A stretch of 22,070 bases of DNA from CAYFVR01 sp046541515 (GTDB taxonomy: Bacteria; Desulfobacterota; Desulfobacteria; Desulfobacterales; Desulfococcaceae), in contig JBKHDD010000073.1 of assembly GCA_046541515.1 (NCBI GenBank), positions 1-22,070 of the forward strand. Reading direction: 5' to 3'. The position numbers and the translations under genes are program-made. Positions within the stretch are counted from its first letter, which is position 1, and each line of letters begins with the position of its first letter. Shown here in pieces: positions 1 to 6,549 of the stretch. Under the pieces are notes generated by a model, which worked only from the letters and a program-made list of their open reading frames with translations, did no database searches and was not told the DNA's origin.

Positions 1-2
1 GG

Positions 3-1280
3 CTTTTGCTGCTGCTGCTCATCGGGCTGGGGGAATGGCTTGCGCCCCGTCTCGTGGCCTTGCTGGCCCCTGGGCTGGAAGACCCGGCGGTGATCCGCTC
101 GGCCGTTCGCATGACCCGGATCATTCTGCCCGCCCAGTTTTTCTTTTTCGCCGGCGGATTGTTCATGGCCGTGCAGTTCGCCCGGGAACGGTTCGCGGTG
201 CCGGCCCTGGCTCCGCTGCTGTACAACCTGGGGATCATCGCCGGCGGACTGTTTTTGGGACGACGGCTGGGCATGGAGGGGTTCGCCTGGGGCGTGCTGG
301 GCGGCGCCTTCGCGGGCAATTTTTTGGTGCAGCTTTGGGGGGCCAGGCGCGTCGGCATGGCCTTTCGGCCGGTGCTGGATTTTCGCCATCCGGACGTGGT
401 TCGTTATGTCCGGCTGACCCTGCCGCTCATGGTGGGGCTCACCATGACCTTTTCCACCGAAATTTTCTTCAAGTTCTTCGGCTCCTTCCTGCCTCGAGGC
501 GGCATCGCCGCGCTGAATTACGGTCTGCGGATCATGCTGATGCTGGTGGGTTTGTTCGGGCAGGCGGCCGGCGTGGCCTCTTATCCCTTTCTGGCGCGGC
601 TGGCGGCCGAGGGGCGGATGGTCGAGATGAACCGGCTGCTCAACGCCGCGCTGCGGTTTCTGCTGCTGGTGATCCCGCTGTCGGCGCTGTTCATGGTGCT
701 GCGGGAGGAGGTGGTGCGGGCGCTGTTCCAGCGCGGGGCCTTCGACGCGGCGGACACCCGGCAAACCGCCGAGGTCCTGGTCTGGCTGCTGACCGGCACC
801 GCGGCCTTCGCGGCCCAGACCGTGGTGGTCCGCGGCTTCTACGCCACCCAAAACACCCTCTTTCCCGCCGTGTTCGGCACGGCGGCGGCGGCCCTCAGTC
901 TGCCGGTCTATCTGGCGGGCGTTCGCTGGATGGGGGCCGGCGGGGTGGCCTTGGCCGTGGCGGTTTCGGCGACGCTTCAGGTTTGGCTGCTGTTTTGCGT
1001 TTGGAATCGTCGAAGCGAAAACACCGGTGGAAAATCGGTGTACGCCGCCTTTTTCCGCATGCTCGCCCTGGCCGTTTTGGTGGGGCCGCCGCTGGAACTG
1101 CTCCGCCGGACCGCCCAGGGATGGATCGACACCGGGGACTTGTTCGGAAGTCTGGCGATGTGCGCGGGGATCGGCCTGGCTTTTCTCCTGCTGGCGATCC
1201 CACTGGGCCGCCTCTTGGGCATCCAGGAGATCGACCGCTTCCGGGAGCGGCTGGCTGGCCGGATTCGGCGGCGATCATAG
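3..1280 (+). CDS. murJ: Lipid II flippase MurJ (MviN family), 5'-truncated by window edge
   Basis: Integral inner-membrane protein of the MurJ/MviN (MOP exporter) family, which moves lipid-linked peptidoglycan precursor across the cytoplasmic membrane. The frame is open from the left edge, so the true start lies outside the window; about 425 residues remain of a family that is usually around 500-530. The visible part is a string of hydrophobic helices separated by short basic loops. It includes the family-like segment RGFYATQNTLFP (about residues 277-288 of the visible part) and ends in a basic tail RFRERLAGRIRRRS. Family assignment comes from the overall repeat pattern and these segments. 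A small hairpin with a T-run follows the stop, so the gene probably ends its transcript here. The neighbouring recQ remnant is unrelated in function. Confidence 0.9.
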   Translation, partial: LLLLLLIGLGEWLAPRLVALLAPGLEDPAVIRSAVRMTRIILPAQFFFFAGGLFMAVQFARERFAVPALAPLLYNLGIIAGGLFLGRRLGMEGFAWGVLGGAFAGNFLVQLWGARRVGMAFRPVLDFRHPDVVRYVRLTLPLMVGLTMTFSTEIFFKFFGSFLPRGGIAALNYGLRIMLMLVGLFGQAAGVASYPFLARLAAEGRMVEMNRLLNAALRFLLLVIPLSALFMVLREEVVRALFQRGAFDAADTRQTAEVLVWLLTGTAAFAAQTVVVRGFYATQNTLFPAVFGTAAAALSLPVYLAGVRWMGAGGVALAVAVSATLQVWLLFCVWNRRSENTGGKSVYAAFFRMLALAVLVGPPLELLRRTAQGWIDTGDLFGSLAMCAGIGLAFLLLAIPLGRLLGIQEIDRFRERLAGRIRRRS

Positions 1281-1295
1281 CCGGGCGCTCCGACC

Positions 1296-1324
1296 CGCCG
1301 ACGGCCGGAAGGGCGGCGTTTTTT
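1296..1324 (+). terminator. Probable intrinsic terminator after murJ
   Basis: CGCCG (1296-1300) can pair with CGGCG (1314-1318), directly followed by six T residues (1319-1324). The stem is only 5 bp, with a 13-nt loop that contains further GC self-complementarity, so strength is uncertain. It lies 15 bases after the murJ stop, the expected place. Confidence 0.5.
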
Positions 1325-1359
1325 CAACCCTGCTTCGCGTGCGCGTTTTCTCTGGAGTT

Positions 1360-3419
1360 TTGGATGGGATTGACCGAGCCGTTCATTTGCTGCGAACCGT
1401 TTTCGGCTTTGACGATTTTCGCCCATTGCAGCGGGAAATCGTTGAAAACGCGCTGGGCCGCAGGGATTCCCTGGTGTGATGCCCATCGGCGGCGGCAAAT
1501 CCCTCTGCTACCAGATTCCGGCCCTCCTTTTCCCAGGGCCGACCGTGGTGGTGTCGGCCCTGATCTCCCTGATGAAGGGACAGGTGGGCCAGTTGACCGA
1601 GCTGGGCATCGACGCGGCGGCGCCGAACAGCACGTTGACGCCGGAGGAATACCGGGAAACGGTCCGGCGGGTCGGTGCGGCCGATATCCGGTTGCTGTAT
1701 CCCGCCGCCGAAACGCCCCTCGCGCCCCGCACCCTGGCCTTGCCGGATTCGGCGTCCCTGGACCTGCTGGCCATCGACGAGGCCCACTGCATTTCCGAAT
1801 GGGGCCACGATTTCCGGCCGGAATACCGGCAGCTGGCCGACATCCGGGAGCGCTTTCCCCGGACGGTCGGAATCGCCCTGGCGGCCGCGGCCACGCCCCG
1901 GGCGCCGGAAGACGTCCGCCGAAGTCTTCGGCTGCCCCGGGCCAACGTGTTTCCGGCCGGCTTCGACCGTCCCAATCTTTACGTGGACGTGGTTCCGCGA
2001 ACCCGGCCCGGAAGTCAGGCGCTCGATTTTTTGAAAAACTTCCAGGGGCGGTCCGGGGTCGTCCACTGCATTTCCCGAAAGCAGGTGGACGACCTGACCG
2101 CCATGCTCCGAGAATCGGGAATTTCGGCCCGGGCCTATCACGCCGGTCTTCCCGAACCGGAACGTCGGGCCAATCAGGACGCCTTCATCCGTGACGACGC
2201 GGCGGTCATGGTGGCCACGGTGGCCTTCGGCATGGGCGTCGACAAGCCCAACATCCGTTTCGTGCTCCACTACGAACTGCCCAAAAACATCGAAAGCTAC
2301 TATCGGCAGATCGGTCGGGCCGGGCGCGACGGTTTGCCGGCCCACTGCCGTTTGCTGTTCAGCCGCGGGGACATCCGGAAAATCGGCTATCCCATCCGGC
2401 AAATGGCCGAATCGGAGCGCGGCGTCGCCCGGGGCCGCCTGGACGCGCTGGTCCAGTACGCCGAAACCGAGGCGTGCCGCCGAATTCCGCTCTTGGCCCA
2501 TTTCGGGGAGAAGTACGCGAAAACCGACTGCGCCAATTGCGAAAATTGCGTCGCCGACCGTCAGTCGCGGATGGACGCGGCGGTCCCGGCCCAAAAATTT
2601 CTCTCCTGCGTCAAGCGGACCGGCGAACGGTTCGGCGCCGCCCACGTCACCGATGCGCCGCGGGGGTCCACGGCCAAAAAGGTGTTGAAATTCGGCCACG
2701 GAAAGCTGTCCACCCACAACATCGGGCTGGAATTTTCCCGCAACCAGTGGCTGGCCCTCTCCCGACAGTTTCTCGGGAAGGGGTTGCTGGAAAAAGAGCC
2801 CGAGTTCGGAACCCTCCGGCTGACGCCCAAGGCCTGGGAGGTCATGCGGGGCAACGAGAAGGGGTATGCCCGGGTTCCGCCGGAAGGCGCGGAATCGGCG
2901 TCCCTTCGGCGGAGAGGGCCGGCGATCGAACATGACGCGGCCTTGTTTGACCTGCCGCGGGCGCGGCGAAAGGCGCTGGCCGAGGCCGGCGACGTGCCGC
3001 CCCCACGTCATTTTTTCGGACCGGACATTGATGGAAATGGCCGCCGTTCGTCCCCGGTCCCCAGAACGTCTCCTGGCTTTGCCTGGCGTTGGACAGGTGA
3101 AGATGGAAAAATACGGGGCGGACTTTCTGGACCTGATTTGTGAATATTGCGCGGAACGCGGACTGGCCGGGAAGTCCGGGCCGCCCCGCGCAGAAACCGT
3201 TCCCGCGCCCCGGGGCGGGGCGGGCGCCCGCCGGCGGCAAATTTGCGAAGACCACCAGGCGGGCCGCTCCATCGACGAACTGGCCCGGGAGCTGAACATC
3301 GAGCCCGGCACGGTGGAAAGCCATCTGTGCCACGGTCTGCGGGACGGGCGGCCGCCTCGGCCGCGGTCCTCGGATTCAGACGGGAAAAGGGAGGGGGAAC
3401 GGCCGAATGGGCGACATAA
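1360..3419 (+). pseudogene. recQ: Decayed RecQ-type ATP-dependent DNA helicase, frameshifted
   Basis: RecQ homology runs through three segments in two reading frames. Segment 1 (about 1360-1476) gives the N-terminal FGFDDFRPLQREIV motif. One base is missing at 1474-1478 (expected CTGGTGGTGATG, seen CTGGTGTGATG), so the frame jumps before Walker A. Segment 2 (1476-about 3000) carries GGGKSLCYQ, DEAH with CISEWGHDFRPEY, GMGVDKPNIRFV, QIGRAGRDG, the zinc cysteines CxxCxxC and the RQC domain. An extra C in the run 3000-3004 shifts the frame again. Segment 3 (about 3003-3345) gives the HRDC domain and a RecQ C-terminal helix-turn-helix. Conserved residues are also lost: MPTGGGKS reads MPIGGGKS, the TATAT motif reads AAAAT, and the APER motif reads AAET. 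The best-placed ATG (1364, with GGAG upstream) is itself out of frame, hinting at a further lost G. The 3' end is uncertain; 3417-3419 is a stop just before the terminator. Real decay is more likely than sequencing error because motifs are degraded too. Confidence 0.85.
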
Positions 3420-3452
3420 AAAAAGCCTTCCCCCGTCGGAGGAAGGCTTTTT
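3420..3452. terminator. Bidirectional intrinsic terminator between recQ remnant and csp
   Basis: AAAAAGCCTTCC (3420-3431) and GGAAGGCTTTTT (3441-3452) form a perfect 12-bp stem with a 9-nt loop. Both strands end in a T-run, so it can stop transcripts from recQ on the plus strand and from the cold-shock gene on the minus strand (20 bases beyond its stop). Confidence 0.92.
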
Positions 3453-3471
3453 GAAGGCTGATTCGGGAAGC

Positions 3472-3672
3472 TTACTGCTTCATCACGTTCACGGCGGCGG
3501 GCCCTTTGCGGCCCTCCTCGATGTCGAACGTTACCCGGTCGCCTTCCGCCAGCGTCTTAAACCCACCGCCCTGGATGGCGGAATAGTGAACGAAAACATC
3601 GTCGCCACCTTCCCGCGCGATAAATCCAAAGCCCTTTTTCTCATTAAACCACTTCACGATGCCTGTTGCCAC
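3472..3672 (-). CDS. csp: Cold-shock domain protein (CspA family)
   Basis: Single OB-fold cold-shock protein of 66 residues, the usual family length (65-70). It binds single-stranded nucleic acid and acts as an RNA chaperone in the cytoplasm. Both RNA-binding motifs are present: RNP1 as KGFGFI (residues 13-18) and RNP2 as VFVHY (26-30), after the typical opening GIVKWFNEKKGFGF. The start chosen is GTG at 3672, because the family begins at this point (MATGIVKWFN) and GGAG lies 9 bases upstream; the open frame continues upstream but is leader. The gene has its own promoter, a leader of roughly 100 bases with two GC hairpins, and a shared terminator with recQ. It is therefore a monocistronic unit. 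Confidence 0.97.
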   Translation of the reverse strand: MATGIVKWFNEKKGFGFIAREGGDDVFVHYSAIQGGGFKTLAEGDRVTFDIEEGRKGPAAVNVMKQ

Positions 3673-3703
3673 GATACTGTACTCCTCACAAAAAGGTAAA
3701 AGA

Positions 3704-3739
3704 CCCCCGGCGGGGGCAACGCAAACGGGGAGAACCCCG
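3704..3739 (-). promoter_or_regulatory. Structured 5' leader of the cold-shock gene (two GC hairpins)
   Basis: Read on the minus strand, the leader holds CGGGG-TTCT-CCCCG (3739-3726) and then CCCCC-GCC-GGGGG (3716-3704), the second followed by TCTTTTACCTTTTT. The G-run of the first hairpin could instead pair with the C-run of the second, so two exclusive folds are possible. Cold-shock mRNAs in other bacteria use leader structure for temperature control. A regulatory role here is inference. Confidence 0.4.
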
Positions 3740-3783
3740 AGCCCAACAATCGGAACGCCGATCATTGAAAAATAACCGAAACC

Positions 3784-3812
3784 TTTATATTTCGAATCGC
3801 GAAAAGGGTCAA
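3784..3812 (-). promoter_or_regulatory. Sigma70-type promoter of the cold-shock gene
   Basis: On the minus strand TTGACC (3812-3807) and TATAAA (3789-3784) are separated by exactly 17 bases; each box matches the consensus at 5 of 6 positions. The predicted transcript start near 3777 gives a leader of about 105 bases. A weaker rightward promoter for the DUF2459 gene (TTGAAA 3765-3770, TATATT 3786-3791, 15-base spacer) would overlap this -10 box. Confidence 0.8.
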
Positions 3813-3833
3813 GAAAAATCGAGAGGTTCCGGG

Positions 3834-4553
3834 TTGCCCTTCCCGTTTCTCCGTCGAGGCTTCCGATGGTTAGGCGTCCTCCCGGGACTCCTCTTTTTCT
3901 TGCTTGTGAGCTGCGTGCACGGTCAGGGGCTCTCCACCCCAGGGGCGGGGGACATTCCGGTGTGGGTGGTAAACCACGGCTGGCACACCGGAATCGCATT
4001 TCCGACCGAGGCGATCCCGTCCCGAGCCTTGCCGCCCATGGACGGCATTGAACAGCACCGGTATCTGGAATTCGGTTGGGGGGACGCCCAATTTTATCAA
4101 GCCGGAGGCGGCGGTTTCTGGCTGGCCTTTCGCGCGCTGTTCTGGCCCACCGACAGCGTGTTGCACGCGGTGGGCTTCGATCTACCGGCGGACCGTTTTT
4201 TCGCCGCCAGTCAATCGCTGTCGCGGAGGGTTTCTTCGGATGAACTGGCGCGGCTGCTGGTGTTTCTGGAGGACACGTTTTTCATGTCTCCCGCAGGCGA
4301 ACCGGAACCCCTCGGCCCCGGCCTTTACGGGAACAGCCGATTTTTCCAAGCGAAAGGTCGGTACCTGTTCCCGGAAACCTGCAACGTCTGGACCGCCAGG
4401 GCGCTGGCGGCCATGGGATGCCGGGTGCGTCCGCTGTTGGCCATGACGGCGGACGGCTTGATGGGACAGGCCCGCCGGTGTGGGTTTCAAACGCCTTCTT
4501 CAGATTTGCAAGGCGTAAAAGATGGGGACGAATCTCGAAATTCCGAACCGTAG
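3834..4553 (+). CDS. DUF2459 family lipoprotein
   Basis: A 239-residue DUF2459 (TIGR02117-type) protein of unknown function. Family hallmarks are NHGWHTGI shortly after the signal region, YLEFGWGDAQFYQ in the middle, and CNVWTARAL in the last third. The start chosen is TTG at 3834, with AGAGG 7 bases upstream; this gives an N-terminus with basic residues, a hydrophobic stretch LLFFLL and the lipobox LVSC. The mature protein would therefore be lipid-anchored at a conserved Cys and face the periplasm. The open frame extends further upstream but runs over the divergent cold-shock leader. The conserved His, Asp and Cys residues have been taken by others as a possible enzyme site, but no reaction can be claimed. 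Confident family call, unknown role. Confidence 0.85.
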   Translation: MPFPFLRRGFRWLGVLPGLLFFLLVSCVHGQGLSTPGAGDIPVWVVNHGWHTGIAFPTEAIPSRALPPMDGIEQHRYLEFGWGDAQFYQAGGGGFWLAFRALFWPTDSVLHAVGFDLPADRFFAASQSLSRRVSSDELARLLVFLEDTFFMSPAGEPEPLGPGLYGNSRFFQAKGRYLFPETCNVWTARALAAMGCRVRPLLAMTADGLMGQARRCGFQTPSSDLQGVKDGDESRNSEP

Positions 4554-4582
4554 CCTTGATCAATTTTTTTTGTTTTAAATGT

Positions 4583-4597
4583 TTGGATGGGATCCAA
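4583..4597 (+). other. Short perfect hairpin in the DUF2459 / 76-aa gene gap
   Basis: TTGGAT (4583-4588), loop GGG, ATCCAA (4592-4597). A T-run precedes rather than follows it, so it is not a standard terminator for the upstream gene. A TTGACA box (4629-4634) lies further downstream, but no good -10 element is seen at 16-18 bases from it. Confidence 0.3.
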
Positions 4598-4706
4598 GGG
4601 AAGGGGGGCGGGGGCGCCGGCTGGGCGCTTGACAATCTCAGGGAGAACCATCAACTTTTCGGTTGAACCAAAAAATTTTGCTTTTCCGGAAAGAAAGGAG
4701 GGCGCA

Positions 4707-4937
4707 ATGGCTCAGCCGAAACAGCATCCCCGGAAGATCATGGTGGATTTGGAAACGTTGAACCGGTTGAACGATTCGGGCTACGCCGGCAAGTTTTGCC
4801 TTGGCGACACCATCGTTTTGGCCTGCGGCGGATGGGAGGGCGGTCCCCGTTACATCCACGAACATGAGGCGGTGTTCGATCCGGACATCAATTCATTCGT
4901 GGAGCGGAAATGCCACGAGGCCCGAAAGTCGAGTTAA
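4707..4937 (+). CDS. Hypothetical 76-aa protein
   Basis: I do not recognise this family. It is a real gene by its signals: AAAGGAGGG (4694-4702) stands 4 bases before ATG 4707, and a strong intrinsic terminator follows the stop. The protein begins with a basic segment (QPKQHPRK), then a hydrophilic helix, then a GDTIVLACGGWEGGP segment and an acidic-aromatic stretch with HEHEAVFDPD. It contains three cysteines (about residues 29, 39 and 68) and several histidines, so metal or redox binding is conceivable but unproven. There is no signal peptide or membrane segment, so it is probably cytoplasmic. It looks like a single-gene transcription unit, possibly starting from the TTGACA at 4629-4634. 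Confidence 0.75.
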   Translation: MAQPKQHPRKIMVDLETLNRLNDSGYAGKFCLGDTIVLACGGWEGGPRYIHEHEAVFDPDINSFVERKCHEARKSS

Positions 4938-4987
4938 GCTCGCCTTCCCCCGCCGACCGGGCGATGAATTCCCGGCTGTTCGGATTG

Positions 4988-5016
4988 AATCCCTCGGAAT
5001 TTCCGGGGGATTTTTT
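4988..5016 (+). terminator. Intrinsic terminator after the 76-aa gene
   Basis: AATCCCTCGGA (4988-4998) pairs over its full 11 bp (one G-T pair) with TCCGGGGGATT (5002-5012) around a 3-base loop, followed by more T residues (5013-5016). It lies about 50 bases after the stop of the 76-aa gene. Between here and the end of the convergent rhodanese gene I see nothing else clear. Confidence 0.85.
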
Positions 5017-5128
5017 GTGGATTTCGTCCGATCGACGATCGATGGCGCGTTTCCCATCAACGGCTTTTGCCCCGTCTGGTTTTCAAATGAATTGGCCACT
5101 TTTTCTCGCCGGCGCGGAGGATGTCCGA

Positions 5129-5722
5129 TTATTGCCTTGATTTCATAAGCTGCCGCCACTTGCTGAACCGGACCGTTTCATATCCCGCTGGGGCCAAATC
5201 CCATTTTTTTCCGTACACATGCATCCGGCGGGTTTGGACGTCTTCCTGGAAAATCGGGCCGCCTTCCCAAACCCAGGCCAGCATTCCGCCCCGAAGATTC
5301 AGAATGCGCCGGCTTTTTTCGGCCATCTCCCTGGCGAACATGCCGCTGCGGTAGCTGATGGTGCAATAGGCCACCGGCGTCCGGCCGGAAAACCGTTCCG
5401 GATTTTTCAGATATTCCTCCTTGGAAATCGTTCCCGGCAACGTGGAGACCGCCATCTCCTCGGGCGTTCGGGTGTCGATGAAGACCACCCTGTCCTTCCG
5501 CCAGCGCTCCATGGCTTCCGAGGGGGCCATTTCCGCCACCTCGGGGAAGTTTTTTCGGTAGCCCTCGTACATTTCGTAGACGGCTTTGCGGTTTTCGTCG
5601 TCCTCCGGGGACGACCCGGACGGCGCCCGGGCCGCTCCGCCCGCAGGGAAAAAGCCGAAAAAAATCAGCGCGACCGTCAACAACGGTCGGCGCGTAAAGA
5701 AACGCTTTCGCCAAATTTTCAT
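5129..5722 (-). CDS. Exported rhodanese-like domain protein
   Basis: A 197-residue protein with an N-terminal export signal (basic MKIWRKRFFTRR, then a hydrophobic run LLTVALIFFGFF, likely cleavage near residue 33 after ARA). A rhodanese domain occupies about residues 60-160. The domain shows VVFIDTRTPEEM and the active-site loop CTISYR (120-125), a six-residue Cys-x4-Arg loop as in sulfurtransferases, so the catalytic cysteine is present. It probably transfers or binds sulfane sulfur in the periplasm; the substrate is unknown. ATG 5722 has GGAG 7 bases upstream, and it directly precedes the signal peptide. The gene lies 83 bases after the adenylyltransferase gene on the same strand and may be cotranscribed with it. 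Confidence 0.85.
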   Translation of the reverse strand: MKIWRKRFFTRRPLLTVALIFFGFFPAGGAARAPSGSSPEDDENRKAVYEMYEGYRKNFPEVAEMAPSEAMERWRKDRVVFIDTRTPEEMAVSTLPGTISKEEYLKNPERFSGRTPVAYCTISYRSGMFAREMAEKSRRILNLRGGMLAWVWEGGPIFQEDVQTRRMHVYGKKWDLAPAGYETVRFSKWRQLMKSRQ

Positions 5723-5805
5723 CCCGTTTCTCCTTTTCCGGACAGCGCCGCCGTCCATCCGCATGAACCCGAACGACCGGAACGTAATTCCGGCCCCCGG
5801 TCTTG

Positions 5806-6369
5806 TCATCCCCGGGAAACCGCGCCGGCCCGAAGCCGCTCCGCCAGCCCCCATTGCCGGACCAGTCGGGCGGTTTCCGGCGGAACCAGTTCGACCCAAG
5901 GTTCGTCCGCGATCATTTGCCGCCGGACTTCGCGCCCGGTGATGCCCTTTTCTTCGGGCGGAAGTTCCCACAACACCTTCGTCCGCAGGCCCAGGGCCTG
6001 GAACCGGTCCCGTTTTCGCCGACCCCAGTCGTCGTAAATGGTCAGGAAGAACAGCGCCTCCAGGGGGACGTAAAACCGGAATCGATCCGGAAAATTGATG
6101 GGCAGCGGCACCACCGACAAATCCGTTTCGGCGACGCCCGATGCGGTCAGCACCGCCCGGACCATCGTGTACCGTTCCCAGTAGGTCAAGGGGTTGGCGG
6201 CGGGGTCGCTTCGCTCCGGATCGGCGGCATCGTCGGCGGTCAGCGCCGGCTCCGGATTGGTGATGCCCACCACCAAATGCCGGCATTGCCCCGCCCCGGC
6301 CAGCAGATAGCGGAGGTGATCGTTGTGGAGCACCTGGAACCGTCCGTGAATCACGCCGATCTCTTCCAT
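5806..6369 (-). CDS. Nicotinamide-nucleotide adenylyltransferase-like protein (cytidylyltransferase family)
   Basis: A 187-residue nucleotidyltransferase of the NMN-adenylyltransferase type, which joins NMN and ATP to give NAD. The nucleotide-binding motif GRFQVLHNDH (residues 9-18) corresponds to the GRFQPFHxGH signature, with Asp in place of the usual Gly between the histidines. NPLTYWER and the C-terminal GITGREVRRQMI (ISATEIRR-like) match the archaeal-type NadM group. A long acidic loop (about 44-60) is present. ATG 6369 was chosen because the beta-strand EIGVIHGRF must follow directly; a longer start at 6447 adds 26 non-conserved residues. The Shine-Dalgarno is weak (GGAG, 12 bases away). 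Substrate could differ from NMN, since the motifs are not perfect. Confidence 0.75.
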   Translation of the reverse strand: MEEIGVIHGRFQVLHNDHLRYLLAGAGQCRHLVVGITNPEPALTADDAADPERSDPAANPLTYWERYTMVRAVLTASGVAETDLSVVPLPINFPDRFRFYVPLEALFFLTIYDDWGRRKRDRFQALGLRTKVLWELPPEEKGITGREVRRQMIADEPWVELVPPETARLVRQWGLAERLRAGAVSRG

Positions 6370-6475
6370 GGCTGGAAATGTCTCCGGATTTCGAGGGGTG
6401 AGGGGGAGAGCTTTCGCTGAAAACCGATTCCGAGGCGCGGCTTCCATGCGGGCCGCGCTCCGTTTCGACGGCTTC

Positions 6476-6490
6476 CCATTTTCAAAATGG
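6476..6490. other. Short perfect inverted repeat upstream of the adenylyltransferase gene
   Basis: CCATTTT (6476-6482), one base, AAAATGG (6484-6490). It sits in the 180-base gap between the ATPase stop and the adenylyltransferase start on the minus strand. It could be a protein-binding site or chance; nothing else is evident in this gap. Confidence 0.25.
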
Positions 6491-6549
6491 TCGGATCGGC
6501 GGGAGGTTTCCCAAAAAATGCCTGGAGCCTGGACGCGTCCTTGTCCGAT

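Noticed and set aside
1471..1481. Programmed -1 frameshift as explanation of the recQ break
   Set aside because: There is no slippery heptamer and no downstream stem-loop of note, and a second, opposite shift plus motif loss downstream fit decay better.
1383..3311. A 642-codon minus-strand open frame across recQ
   Set aside because: It is antisense to RecQ homology, has no recognisable domain and Gly/Arg/Pro-biased composition; GC-driven.
4629..4657. A full promoter for the 76-aa gene at TTGACA 4629
   Set aside because: The -35 box is perfect, but at 16-18 bases the -10 candidates match poorly (CAACTT), so it is mentioned only as a possibility.
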